From the NCBI GenBank assembly GCA_964501335.1, contig CAZCTC010000026.1, positions 1-64,000 on the forward strand: 64,000 nucleotides of DNA, in the 5' to 3' direction. This stretch comes from CAZCTC01 sp964501335 (lineage in GTDB: Bacteria; Chloroflexota; Anaerolineae; B4-G1; SLSP01). Below the pieces are notes generated by a model. The model worked only from the letters and a program-made list of their open reading frames with translations, searched no databases and was not told where the DNA came from. Position 1 is the stretch's first letter. Each line of letters starts with the position of its first letter. Made by a program: the position numbers and the translations under genes. Below are positions 24,935-34,243 of the stretch, one piece after another.

Positions 24935-25843
24935 TCAGGTGGAGCGATGGTGGTTCAAGTTCTCGGGTAAGAATTCCAGAGTCGGGTGGGGTTGAGGGGG
25001 GAAATCCATTAGTGGGCGGTTAAAAAGATTTGCAAGCCGGATCAATTCCGAATCGGCGCTGAATATGCCGGCTGTTTGTTGGATTAATAGGGCCAGTTTA
25101 GGGAATGTCGTGAGATTGGAAGGCAGTGGCATGGAGGCTTTGTGTGGGGTGACCCATTGGGGGCGATGCCGGTTTGTCCCCAGCGAAAGAATTGGATAAC
25201 CGGTTTGCAAGGCCAGCGTTTGTGGCTTGAGGGATATCGTCAGGGGATCCAACAGGAGAAAGGGACAATCCAGCGTACCTGCGAATTCTTTTAACAGAGT
25301 GGAGCGTTGTTCCTGCCATGGTGCGAGATCGATAGGGGAAAAAGAGGGTTCTATGGAGCAGAGCTCCAGGGTACGGAGCATAAACAGATGACGTTGTGTA
25401 TCTGATAGCGGGACGGGTGGCAATTTGATCCACGGTGAGAGCAGGTTGCCGCCGAATTCTTGAGATTCTCCCCAACGGATGGGGATACCGGCAAGATAAC
25501 AGAGATAGGCCAGGAAATAGGGCGATTCGCCATCCGCGGTGAAGAAACAGGCGATCTGAAATTTTTTAGCATGGAGAAAATTGATAAAATGACGGATTGT
25601 GGCTGGTGTAAGTTGTGGTTGAGGTGCTAGAAATGGATAAAGTAAAGTTTCGGTAAAAGGGAAGAGTGTGCTTAATACGCGATAGTGGGGCGTAGTGAGC
25701 AGGGTGAAGGAGCTCTGCGGAAAAGCCTGTTTTAAGGCCTGGAAAGCGGGGGCGATGGATAACAGATTGGCGGCATCTCCCAGGCACATAATGAGTATCT
25801 TTTGTAGGGTAAGCGTTTTCCAATCAACTGATGATTCAGCCAT
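24935..25843 (-). CDS. Degenerate GT9-like protein
   Basis: The 302-residue protein keeps the GT9 N-terminus in weakened form (KILIMCLGDAANLLSIAPAFQ, where RxDxxGD has become MCLGDAA). It lacks the C-terminal sugar-nucleotide signature: the place of TGPxHLAAA reads ADSELIRLANLFNRPLMDFP. It is about 50 residues shorter than the three intact GT9 proteins of this operon. The eight-base overlap with the intact GT9 upstream points to an old tandem duplication. Catalysis is doubtful; a structural or partner role is possible. Confidence 0.7.
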   Translation of the reverse strand: MAESSVDWKTLTLQKILIMCLGDAANLLSIAPAFQALKQAFPQSSFTLLTTPHYRVLSTLFPFTETLLYPFLAPQPQLTPATIRHFINFLHAKKFQIACFFTADGESPYFLAYLCYLAGIPIRWGESQEFGGNLLSPWIKLPPVPLSDTQRHLFMLRTLELCSIEPSFSPIDLAPWQEQRSTLLKEFAGTLDCPFLLLDPLTISLKPQTLALQTGYPILSLGTNRHRPQWVTPHKASMPLPSNLTTFPKLALLIQQTAGIFSADSELIRLANLFNRPLMDFPPQPHPTLEFLPENLNHHRST

Positions 25844-26927
25844 GGTTCAAGATTTCTCGAATTTCGGATATAACCGTTTGGATAGAAACCTGGGTGGCTG
25901 GAATCTCTTGATGGAGGGCATCGGGACTGAGAGATGGATAAATAGCATGATGAAGAGAATGATCCAGAGGGGCCCAACGATCAGGTGGGGATTCCTGAGC
26001 GGGAGTCCAGGAGAAGATGATGACACTGGGAATTTTCAGAGCCGCGGCCAGATGGGAGATTCCGGTATCGTTACATAGGATCATGCGTGCCTCAGATATC
26101 AGGGCTCCCAGCGTGCCCAGGTCGGTGCTGCCGCAAAGGTTGAGAACCGGGGCCTGCATCATCTGGATCAGGGTTTGGATCAGTACTGTTTCTTGTTGTG
26201 TTCCCGTCAGGACGATTTTCAGTCCCTGGGAGGCCAGGTAATCTCCTGCAATGGCAAACTGTTCCGGGGACCAGCGCCGGAAAGGGTCATGCGCTCCGGG
26301 GTGGATGCAGACATAATTGCCAGGGCGGAGCTGATCGGTGCCGGGAATTTGGTGTAAGGCCTGATGGTCTTTGGGATAGAGTGGAAATTCCAGTTCAGCT
26401 CCTTGAAGGGGAAAGCCCAGGAATTCTAACAGTCGGAGATGACGCCAGATTTCCGGTTCTTCCTGAGGATAGGGGAGAAAACAGTGTGGGTCCGGGCAGT
26501 AATCTCCTGGGCGGTAGAAGCCGGCGGTGCGGCGCGCCCCCAGGAGGACGGTGAAGGGATTGATTTGAGTTCCGTTGCCGTGCATTTGCAAGGCCAGATC
26601 GAAATGTTGTTGGTGAATTTGGATCAGGAAGAAGGGGAAGTTTTGCTGGTCCGGTTCGCATTCTGGAATTCCCGGGTATCCGGGAAATTCCAGCAGGGCA
26701 TTCAGATAATGAGGAAAGCGGGCGACAAATTCGCGGGCCCAGGGCAAACCGACCAGACAGATGCGGGCATTCGGTAGGGCGGTGCGCAGGGTGTGCAGAG
26801 CCGGAATGAGACAGAGCAAATCGCCCAAACCGGGTAGAGCTCGAACGATGAGAATGCGGCGAAGTTCCAGATTGGCCAACGGCCCTTGATGAAGCCACGA
26901 TGCAATGGGGGGTGTTTCAAGTTTCAT
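25836..26927 (-). CDS. Glycosyltransferase family 9 (heptosyltransferase-like), first gene of the glycan operon
   Basis: The 363-residue GT9 has ILIVRALPGLGDLLCLIPAL at residues 25-44, VCIHPGAHDPFRRWSPEQF near 228, and CNDTGISHLAAALKIPSVII near 295. The C-terminal part reads SWTPAQESPPDRWAPLD instead of the Cys group seen in the sibling at 18.5 kb. It begins the run of 14 overlapping or closely spaced minus-strand genes that ends at 10.2 kb. The donor is probably ADP-heptose by family and operon context. Confidence 0.87.
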   Translation of the reverse strand: MKLETPPIASWLHQGPLANLELRRILIVRALPGLGDLLCLIPALHTLRTALPNARICLVGLPWAREFVARFPHYLNALLEFPGYPGIPECEPDQQNFPFFLIQIHQQHFDLALQMHGNGTQINPFTVLLGARRTAGFYRPGDYCPDPHCFLPYPQEEPEIWRHLRLLEFLGFPLQGAELEFPLYPKDHQALHQIPGTDQLRPGNYVCIHPGAHDPFRRWSPEQFAIAGDYLASQGLKIVLTGTQQETVLIQTLIQMMQAPVLNLCGSTDLGTLGALISEARMILCNDTGISHLAAALKIPSVIIFSWTPAQESPPDRWAPLDHSLHHAIYPSLSPDALHQEIPATQVSIQTVISEIREILNHG

Positions 26928-26951
26928 GGGGTTTTAAGCCGGGAGGTGATG

Positions 26952-26989
26952 ATCCGCTGGAAACATCGATAATTCCGTTTCCAGCGGAT
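26952..26989. terminator. 13-bp hairpin between DUF1328 and the glycan operon
   Basis: ATCCGCTGGAAAC pairs perfectly with GTTTCCAGCGGAT over a 12-base loop, directly downstream of the DUF1328 stop. No T-run follows on the minus strand, so it may be a weak terminator or an mRNA end-protecting structure. Confidence 0.5.
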
Positions 26990-26993
26990 AGGA

Positions 26994-27161
26994 TCAGCTG
27001 CGGCGTTGGCGGGATAACAGCAGCGAACCGATGAAAAGGACCACGGACAGATAGAAGATAATTCGGGCCACATCGGCAGTGACGTCGATCAGAAACCCGG
27101 CAAAACCAAGCAAGCCCGCAATGACGGCGATGACCAGAAATACGATAGCCCAGCGCATCAT
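26994..27161 (-). CDS. DUF1328 small membrane protein (YtjA-like)
   Basis: The gene encodes only 55 residues. It begins MMRWAIVFLVIAVIAGLLGF, then a second hydrophobic helix (IIFYLSVVLFIGSLLL) and a basic tail RQRRS. Two TM helices, this length and the FAGF sequence between them match DUF1328/YtjA. GAGGAGA lies eight bases before ATG 27161 (a second ATG follows at once). Its function is unknown; family members are often stress-induced, and it neighbours a PRC-barrel gene, a common pairing in such stress-type clusters. A larger overlapping reading frame in another phase lacks a ribosome-binding site and was discarded. Confidence 0.85.
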   Translation of the reverse strand: MMRWAIVFLVIAVIAGLLGFAGFLIDVTADVARIIFYLSVVLFIGSLLLSRQRRS

Positions 27162-27197
27162 GAGATTTTCTCCTCACTTTTAAGTTTTAGAAAGTTT

Positions 27198-27560
27198 TTA
27201 TTCCCAAGGCGATTCATAACCATAGTAGGTATAGACGGCACAGAGCCAGTCCCGTTGTAAAGTTTGAGGCCAGCAGCCTCGGGGAAAGCTGGGTGCCCGG
27301 GCCAGTAAACGTTGATCGACATTAAGCACAAAACTGGGCTGGTCTAATCGTTGCGTGAGGATCCCCCAGGGCATGGCAAAGAGGCGATTTCCCAGGCCTG
27401 GAAGCCCTTCAAATGAAACCAGGGCGCAGACTACCCGTCCGGTTTCCAGATCCAACATTAAAGCTTCCAATTTACCCAGGTTTTCTCCCCGGACATTTTG
27501 GACATGGGTCGTTAAAACCATGGTTGCTGATAAAAAACGTGGTTTAGTCAGAGTTCTCAT
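27198..27560 (-). CDS. PRC-barrel domain protein
   Basis: The 120-residue protein has a PRC-barrel pattern over residues 10-85: FLSATMVLTTHVQNVRGENL, then LGKLEALMLDLETGRVVCAL, and a strand around FAMPWGILT. These small beta-barrels occur in photosynthetic reaction-centre H subunits, RimM and many stand-alone stress or envelope proteins. The C-terminal 35 residues are Trp- and Tyr-rich and of unknown role. GGAGGAG lies nine bases before the ATG. It is encoded with the DUF1328 gene, 36 bases away, so the pair is probably one transcript. Confidence 0.8.
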   Translation of the reverse strand: MRTLTKPRFLSATMVLTTHVQNVRGENLGKLEALMLDLETGRVVCALVSFEGLPGLGNRLFAMPWGILTQRLDQPSFVLNVDQRLLARAPSFPRGCWPQTLQRDWLCAVYTYYGYESPWE

Positions 27561-27735
27561 TTGAGTTGCTCCTCCTGGCCGGAAATGACTGAGAGGCCGG
27601 ATGAGGGAGATGTTTTTGTAATTTCTTGTGGATGTTCACGGCTAGATTTAACAATAAAGATTTTTTTAGATCAATGTGCCTTGATATAGGTTGGAGGTAT
27701 ACGTTTGGACATATTCCAAAAAGAAAAGATTTAAA

Positions 27736-27780
27736 GATAAAAATGAGCGCCTTGCTTGGGGCAAGGCGCTCATTTTTATC
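27736..27780. terminator. Perfect 20-bp hairpin, strong bidirectional terminator
   Basis: GATAAAAATGAGCGCCTTGC and its exact complement flank a TTGGG loop. A-rich and T-rich ends give a U-tract for either strand. It lies 18 bases past the stop of the five-GAF kinase and separates that operon from the PRC-barrel/DUF1328 genes. Confidence 0.9.
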
Positions 27781-27798
27781 TTGGGTGAGAGGTCTGGA

Positions 27799-30700
27799 TT
27801 ATTCGGCAAATGGAATTCCTACGGTGAACTGGGAACCTTCTCCGACTTCGCTGCATACGGTGATCCATCCTCCGTGTAATTCTACAATTTCTTTGACAAT
27901 GGAGAGGCCCAATCCGGTGCCGGGGATTTGCCGGCTTTGAGGTTCGCTGCCGCGATAAAAACGTTCGAAAATATGCTCGATTTCTTCGGGCTGAATGCCG
28001 AATCCGGTGTCGGAGACCGTAAGGACGGCCCAATTTCGGCCTTTTGTCTCCGCAGTTCCTGTATTGATCGTTACTTCGCCTCCCGGGAGCGTATGATGCA
28101 GGGCATTTTCTACCAGATTATTGAAGACTTGCATGATGCGATCCGGGTCGATGTAAACTGGTTGGAGATAAGGCGCCAGGCTGGTTTGCAGTGTGATCTT
28201 TTGGTTTTGGGCCAGTACCTGGTGGCTTTGCAGCACTGCATGGGCCAGTTCGTTCAGGGAGGTGGGGCGTGGGCTGATTTCCAGTCGTCCGGCATCGATC
28301 CGGGAAATCTGGAGGACATCTTCGATCAGACGAGCCTGACGACTGGTTTCTTTTTCAAGCGCATCCAGATATTCTTCCCATTTTTCGCGTTTTCCCCGAC
28401 GGAGAAGTGAGGTGTAAAGTTGGATTGAGGTAACCGGTGTTCTTAGTTCGTGAGAAACGTTGGAGAGCAGACTGGATTTAACGCGGTCCAGGGCTTTGAG
28501 ATGGCTGATATCATGAACGGCAATGACCACCGCATCGTTTTCCAAACCCGGTCCGGAAATAGGGGCTACATTGAGTTCCAGATCCAACCCCTTAAGTTCG
28601 ACCATGGTTTGTGGATGTTGGGCTCCCTGGGGAGCTAATTCCCGGATAGCGGATCTAAGTTTGGCGGCATCGTCGGGAGAGAGGGTTTGGGTTAGCCAGA
28701 GTTGGACTATGGGATTGACCTGGAGCAGTTCTCCCCGGGAGTTTGCTACGATGATGCCGTCAGAGGTGCTGCCCAGAATAGTTTCCAGGCGGGCATATTG
28801 AGTCTGAATTTGAGCTGTTCGTTCCTGGACTAATTGTTCCAGATGTTCGGCCCGATCCTGAAGTTCGCGGAAGAGGCGGGCATTTTCCAGGGCGGTCGCG
28901 ACCTGGCTGGCGAAGGCGGCGAGGCGTTGGGCATCGGCCTGAGTGAACTGTCCTGGGCGTGACCCATTGACATTGAGGAAGCCGATGGTGCGGTCCTTGA
29001 AGCGAATGGGGGCGCCAATGTAGGCGCGCAGCCAGGTGCGATCCGAGGTCCGAATCCAGTTGACTTCGGCTTCGGTATCGAAAATGACAATAGGATTTCC
29101 TGAACGAATCATATTGCGGAGGGTGGGGTAGTGGTTGAGGTTCATGGATTGCGCGATGGGAATGGTCGCCGTGTTTTGATCCCGGTCGCGTCGGCGCATG
29201 ATTTCGGCAATATTTTCTTGAGTGAGTAGCATGATATTAAAAGCTTCGCCTGGAACGACCTGGGCAACCTGCTCCAGAATACGATCCAGGACCTGTTCCA
29301 GATCAAGCGTGCTGCTGATGGCTAAGGCGGCTGTGGCAAGGGCTTCGGAAACCTGCTGGGATTCTCTTTCGGCCGTGAAGAGTTGAGCGCGTTGGATAGC
29401 AACGGCTGCCAGCCTTGCTACTTCTTGCCCGGCCAGGATGATTTCGGGGGGGAAGCGGCGGGGCCGTTCGATGGTGAAGAGACCCAGGGTTCCGAGGATT
29501 TCATCTCCTACGATCAGAGGAAGAAAGAGTACGGTGTTGATTTCGGCCTGGGCCCAGAGGTTGAGTTGGGGTTGGGGTTGGATTTGGGAATAATCAGGGA
29601 TTTGAAAGGGTTCTTTCAGAGTCGGTGCGACAGCAATGAGGCTGTGGTCCAGGGGTTCGCGATAGGGAGACGGGAGGGTCAGGTTGTAATGATGCGGGTA
29701 ATAATATTCCTGCCGTTCCCGGTCTATCAGCGCCAGGGTGGCCGCATCGGCATTGGTGAGCCGGGTTATTCCCTGTAATAGTTGGGCAATGAGTTGGGAA
29801 AGTTCGATTTCGCCACTCAAGGTGTGGGCCAGATCGTTGACCTTTTTCTCGCGAGCCAGGCGCCGCCGGGCTTCGTCATACAGACTGGCGTTCTCGATGG
29901 CAATCGAAACCCGGGCTCCGATTTCTTCTGCCAGTTGCTGTTCCGCCGCTCCGAAAGCGTGAGGCGATGAATGGGAATAACAGAGAAATCCCAGGATTTG
30001 ATTGTGGCGATCTATCAGGGGAATGCACAGTGCTGAGCGAATGGTGGTAAGGTTGGGGCTATTGAGTGGAATTAACCAACGGGGGTCCTGCCGGGTATCA
30101 TCGATTCGGGCCGAACGACGTTGATCCATTACCCAGGCCTGGAGCCCATGGGAGGTGATTTCTTGGATGTAAGTTTGAGTTTGTTGTGGGGTGAGGGTAT
30201 TACGTTCGGAGTTGGTAGAGCGCAGCGCCGGTTGCCCGTTGAGATTGTTGAGGATCAGATCGCAAGATTCGGCACCTACGTAGTGAATTTGTTGGATGAT
30301 GATATGAATGGCTTCATCCAGGGTAGGGGCGTTGGAAAGCAGGCGGGTGGCTTCGTACAGGGTTGAAAGCCGACTGCGTTCCAGTTCGATGTTGTGATAG
30401 AGGCCCGCATTGGCAACGGCGATGGCGGTTTGATCGGCGAAAGCGGTTAACAGCGTGAGGTCAGCTTGAGTAAAGGCATTTTTGCGATGGGGATTGGTTA
30501 GCAAAAAGATTCCAATGATCTGGTTTCGATAGTGCATGGGAGCCATGATGGCGGATTGAATGGTTTGCAGGAGTGGAAAGAGTTCTTCGCAAGAGACCAG
30601 CTCCTGGGTATCCTGGATTTGTAGGGGACCTTGTTCCAGACAATAGCGGAGTGGCGGGTAATGGGTGGGAATGGTGGTGTTGGGGGAAAATTCGTAACCG

Positions 30701-32478
30701 GAAAGAACCTTGATTTCCAGTTTTCCAGTTTTTTCGTTCATTAAAATAATGCTGCCATATTCCGCTGCTGTAATAGCTTTTTGGGCCGCCTGTAGAACAT
30801 TTTTCATTAAGGGTTGTAATTCCAGTGTCGTGGTGAGGGCGGCGGTGACTTGCGCCAGCGCTTCGGCCCGGCGTCGTTGGGTTGCTTCTTCGATGAGGGT
30901 TTGGGCATTATGGATGGCAATGGCGGCCTGGTTGGCTAACAGATTTAACAGTTCCAGATCTTCCCGGGTAAAACGGTTGGGAACGGTATCATTGATGAGC
31001 AGAATTCCCAGGAATTGGCCACTCCAATAAATAGGCGCTCCGAGGGTGGCAACCAGGGGAAAGCCATCCGGGATCGGAGACGAACCTTCCTGCCAGGTGG
31101 GATAGTTGTTGATTAACAGGGGGGTGCCGGTCTGCCAGATTTTGCCTATCAGGCCTTCTCCTTTGCGAGGAGAAATATGACTGAGTTGGGCGGTTGGGCC
31201 AATGACGACGCTCCATTCCAGGGTCTCTTGTTCCGAATTATAAAGGAAGAGGGCCCCATCGCGAGCGGAGAAGAGTTCGCGGCTGCGGGTTACAATGGAG
31301 TTGAGCAGGGCATCGAGATCCAGCTGGGCAGTGAGTTCAAGCTCGATTTGCCGTAAGGTTTCCAGTTGAGCTGAGCGTTGCCGATAGCGTTCTTCACTGG
31401 TTTGCAGGGCTTCCTGTCGTCTCTGGATGGCACGGCTCATTTGGTGGAAATTAAGGGTGAGGGTTTCGATTTCTTTGATCCCCATGGGAGGCTGTGATTC
31501 GTTTTTGCTTTCGGTATATTTCCCGGCGGTTAGATCATACGTTTTTTGTCCCAGTTGAGCCAGGGGGCTGATGATATGTTCGTGTAGTTTTTTTTGAAGA
31601 GCCAATCCCAGGATTAACCAGATAGTGGGAGATAACAGGAGAATTAACTGGAAAGCCGTGACGGTTGGACCATAGACCGTCTGTGAATCTCCCTGTATGA
31701 TGACCAGCCAGCCGGTGGCGGGTATGTGGACCGCGCTGCTTTTCATTAACTGGCCAGAATCCCAGTAGTGGAGGCTGGTTTCATCTTGTTGCAGCCCTTG
31801 TTGCACTATGGGGAGCTTCTTCAGGTCGGCAGCCGTGATTGGATATCCATACGGTTCTCCGGCTAAAAGTTTTCCATTTTCATCGACTATAAAAGCTGAT
31901 TCCGGAGCGATATTCAGGTCAACGGCGAGGGTTTTGTTAAACTGATCGATATTAAGTTCTACGATCAGCTTTCCCCTGGTTGAATCGGTAGTGGCGGCGC
32001 AGCCGATGGGGGCTGTTAAATAGATAATGGGATGTAGGGTCCGGATTGAGTTCATCAGGGGGTATAAAGAGCTTTCCGGATTCTGGCAATAGGGCAGGTT
32101 TTCAGTGGAGGGCTGGTTTGGGGAATTAGAAGGGACCTGTTGTAGGATCCGACAGCTGGAATCCAGTTGATAGATGGTTTCAAAGTAGGGCCAGGAGAGT
32201 TGCGCCGATTTCAAGTAATGAGTGAAGATTTTGGGCGGGGTGGTTTCGGCGGCGCAGGCCAGGGAATTTAGGGTTTCCTGAGCTTCGTTCAGTTTAAGTT
32301 CGGTTTCATGGACAAGGGTGTGGGCCAGGCGTAATTGTTGTTCGGTGAGGCGTTGGTTTTCCAGATACCCTGCCACTCCCAGACTGCAGAGGGTGAGGGC
32401 CAGGCTCGGCAAAAAGAGTCGAAAGAACAGCATCCGAGCCAGAACGTGTTGCATGGAAGGTGTTTTGTCGGGAGGCAT
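27799..32478 (-). CDS. Sensor histidine kinase with extracytoplasmic sensor, five GAF domains and PAS
   Basis: The protein is about 1559 residues. A TM helix (about residues 15-35), an extracytoplasmic sensor of about 240 residues and a second TM helix are followed by HAMP, then five GAF domains in series (each opening with an LxxALxxxLDLDxLL-type helix), a coiled coil and a PAS-like region (DGIIVANSRGELLQVN). The catalytic core is complete: VSHELRTPVTS with His near 1343, NLVENALHHT for the N-box, DTGFGI and GTGLGLSIVKEI for the glycine boxes. The start was set at the ATG at 32478; the open frame upstream runs into the preceding gene and has no start signal. No response regulator lies beside it. 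It probably integrates an extracellular cue with several small-molecule or redox inputs. Confidence 0.88.
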   Translation of the reverse strand: MPPDKTPSMQHVLARMLFFRLFLPSLALTLCSLGVAGYLENQRLTEQQLRLAHTLVHETELKLNEAQETLNSLACAAETTPPKIFTHYLKSAQLSWPYFETIYQLDSSCRILQQVPSNSPNQPSTENLPYCQNPESSLYPLMNSIRTLHPIIYLTAPIGCAATTDSTRGKLIVELNIDQFNKTLAVDLNIAPESAFIVDENGKLLAGEPYGYPITAADLKKLPIVQQGLQQDETSLHYWDSGQLMKSSAVHIPATGWLVIIQGDSQTVYGPTVTAFQLILLLSPTIWLILGLALQKKLHEHIISPLAQLGQKTYDLTAGKYTESKNESQPPMGIKEIETLTLNFHQMSRAIQRRQEALQTSEERYRQRSAQLETLRQIELELTAQLDLDALLNSIVTRSRELFSARDGALFLYNSEQETLEWSVVIGPTAQLSHISPRKGEGLIGKIWQTGTPLLINNYPTWQEGSSPIPDGFPLVATLGAPIYWSGQFLGILLINDTVPNRFTREDLELLNLLANQAAIAIHNAQTLIEEATQRRRAEALAQVTAALTTTLELQPLMKNVLQAAQKAITAAEYGSIILMNEKTGKLEIKVLSGYEFSPNTTIPTHYPPLRYCLEQGPLQIQDTQELVSCEELFPLLQTIQSAIMAPMHYRNQIIGIFLLTNPHRKNAFTQADLTLLTAFADQTAIAVANAGLYHNIELERSRLSTLYEATRLLSNAPTLDEAIHIIIQQIHYVGAESCDLILNNLNGQPALRSTNSERNTLTPQQTQTYIQEITSHGLQAWVMDQRRSARIDDTRQDPRWLIPLNSPNLTTIRSALCIPLIDRHNQILGFLCYSHSSPHAFGAAEQQLAEEIGARVSIAIENASLYDEARRRLAREKKVNDLAHTLSGEIELSQLIAQLLQGITRLTNADAATLALIDRERQEYYYPHHYNLTLPSPYREPLDHSLIAVAPTLKEPFQIPDYSQIQPQPQLNLWAQAEINTVLFLPLIVGDEILGTLGLFTIERPRRFPPEIILAGQEVARLAAVAIQRAQLFTAERESQQVSEALATAALAISSTLDLEQVLDRILEQVAQVVPGEAFNIMLLTQENIAEIMRRRDRDQNTATIPIAQSMNLNHYPTLRNMIRSGNPIVIFDTEAEVNWIRTSDRTWLRAYIGAPIRFKDRTIGFLNVNGSRPGQFTQADAQRLAAFASQVATALENARLFRELQDRAEHLEQLVQERTAQIQTQYARLETILGSTSDGIIVANSRGELLQVNPIVQLWLTQTLSPDDAAKLRSAIRELAPQGAQHPQTMVELKGLDLELNVAPISGPGLENDAVVIAVHDISHLKALDRVKSSLLSNVSHELRTPVTSIQLYTSLLRRGKREKWEEYLDALEKETSRQARLIEDVLQISRIDAGRLEISPRPTSLNELAHAVLQSHQVLAQNQKITLQTSLAPYLQPVYIDPDRIMQVFNNLVENALHHTLPGGEVTINTGTAETKGRNWAVLTVSDTGFGIQPEEIEHIFERFYRGSEPQSRQIPGTGLGLSIVKEIVELHGGWITVCSEVGEGSQFTVGIPFAE

Positions 32479-32527
32479 TGTGATCTTCGGGCCTTCAGCG
32501 GATGAAAATTTGGAGGCAGGGTGGAAA

Positions 32528-34243
32528 TCAGGATTGTATAGACGGTGTGATTTTTTCAATAGGGGCACAGGGCAGGGTAAAGTGGAACGTGGTGCCCTGG
32601 CCATATTCACTTTCAAACCAGATTCGCCCGCCCTGGATTTCTACCAGATGACGGGTGATGCTGAGTCCCAGTCCTGTACCCGGGGCTTCTCGTGCGCGAC
32701 GGTCTGCGGAGCGGAAAAACTTTTGGAAGATTTTGTCCTGTTCGGCGATGCTGATGCCAATGCCGGTATCCACTACGGCGATATGGATAAAGTTTTGAGG
32801 GGGGATTGTTTTAGGATCGGGGGGCAACATATCAGCGCGAATGGTGATTTTTCCGCCCGGTGGGGTGTATTTATAGGCGTTGCTGACCAGATTGAGCAGA
32901 ATTTGGGTGACGCGGTTCCGGTCTGCCAAAACTTGAGGTAACGAAGCGGGAACCTGGACGCCGAATTGCAGGTTGTGTTCTGTAATTTGATGCTGGCTGG
33001 ATTGGGCGACTTCATCGACGATTTCGCGAAGGTTGAGCGCGCGACTATCCAGGAAGAGCCGGCCTGATTCGATGCGAGAGATATCGGCCAGATCTGAGAC
33101 CAGGGTGGTCATCCGTTCGATATTATTGCGAATGGTGTTAAGCATGCCGGATTGGGTTTCAGAAATGGGGCCGGCGGCTCCGACGGTCAACAGTTCGGCA
33201 TAGCCTTTAATTGAAGTCATGGGGACTTTAAGTTCGTGGGCGACCAGGGAGATAAAATCGCTTTTGGCTCGATTGGCTTCCATCGCTTGATCCCGGGCTG
33301 TGGCCAGATCTTCTTGAGTCCGTAGCAACTCTTCATTTTTGTGCAACAGCTCCGCCGTGCGTTCTGCTACCCGGGCTTCAAGCATCCGTTCGGATTCCTG
33401 GAGCCGGTTGATTTCTTCCTGGCGGCGTTGGCGTTCCATCTCCAACTGCTGTTCGTGAAGTTGTTTGATTTGAGCGCTCATCTGGTTGAAGGTTGCCGCC
33501 ATTTCGCCCAGCTCGTCTTGTGAATTGACGTTGAGGACATGGTCGAAATCCCCTTGGGCCAGGGCGATGGCTCCGTTTTTCAATTGTTGTAAGGGACGAT
33601 TGAAGAGGATGTAGGCAAATAGGGTCGAGAGTATAACCGCGGAAAGGCTTCCCCAGATGATCAGGGGGATGATCCGTTGCAGGGTGGCTTTGTGGATTAA
33701 TTGGGAGGATTCTCCGTCCACGGAGGCTTCAACTATGCCGATGATTTTGGAACCGTCAGGCCCTTCAACCACGATCGGGGCGATGGCCCCATAGTAGGAA
33801 CCGAATTCGTCAGAATAACTGACCCAGCGAATAGTGTGTTCGGGATCGGAGAAGGCGGCCTCATGTTCGGTTGTGGGATACAGGAAAGGATAACCGACTC
33901 CGGTTTCACTGCTGTCGACCCAATAATAGAGGTGCCCGTTGTAGCGGTAGTAAATCCCTACCCATCCCAATCCTCCGGCGGTGAGGATTTGATCCAGCTG
34001 ATTTTTGATTTGCCGATAATCTTCGGAATGGACATCGTCGGGACCCTGGATGGATTGTAATGTCTCGGCGGAGACGGAGGTTGCCACAATTTGGGCCATC
34101 CGTTCCAGTCGGGCATCCATTTCGTTTTGCCAGCGTTGGGTGCTTTCTGTATAGATTTGATAGCCTGACAACCATACCGTAACAAAGAGCAGGATGGTCA
34201 GCGGGGCGATGATTTTTACAAAAAGCGGAATTCGTACTTTCAT
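32528..34243 (-). CDS. Membrane sensor histidine kinase (HAMP, HisKA, HATPase)
   Basis: The 571-residue protein has a TM helix at about 10-30, an extracytoplasmic domain (31-190, with YYRYNGHLYYWVDSSE and GSYYGAIAPIV, like Cache-type sensors), a TM helix at about 192-213, HAMP (214-265) and a long Glu/Gln/Arg coiled coil (262-315). The HisKA domain follows with VAHELKVPMTSIKGYAELL (His 336), then NLVSNAYKYT, DTGIGI and GTGLGLSITRHL. All catalytic motifs are present. The ATG overlaps the stop of the NHL lipoprotein gene (ATGA). It is probably co-transcribed with that gene upstream and the five-GAF kinase downstream. Confidence 0.9.
   Translation of the reverse strand: MKVRIPLFVKIIAPLTILLFVTVWLSGYQIYTESTQRWQNEMDARLERMAQIVATSVSAETLQSIQGPDDVHSEDYRQIKNQLDQILTAGGLGWVGIYYRYNGHLYYWVDSSETGVGYPFLYPTTEHEAAFSDPEHTIRWVSYSDEFGSYYGAIAPIVVEGPDGSKIIGIVEASVDGESSQLIHKATLQRIIPLIIWGSLSAVILSTLFAYILFNRPLQQLKNGAIALAQGDFDHVLNVNSQDELGEMAATFNQMSAQIKQLHEQQLEMERQRRQEEINRLQESERMLEARVAERTAELLHKNEELLRTQEDLATARDQAMEANRAKSDFISLVAHELKVPMTSIKGYAELLTVGAAGPISETQSGMLNTIRNNIERMTTLVSDLADISRIESGRLFLDSRALNLREIVDEVAQSSQHQITEHNLQFGVQVPASLPQVLADRNRVTQILLNLVSNAYKYTPPGGKITIRADMLPPDPKTIPPQNFIHIAVVDTGIGISIAEQDKIFQKFFRSADRRAREAPGTGLGLSITRHLVEIQGGRIWFESEYGQGTTFHFTLPCAPIEKITPSIQS

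Noticed and set aside
26917..27177. 86-codon minus-strand frame over the DUF1328 gene
   Set aside because: It is in a different phase from DUF1328, is Cys/His/Arg-rich and lacks a ribosome-binding site.
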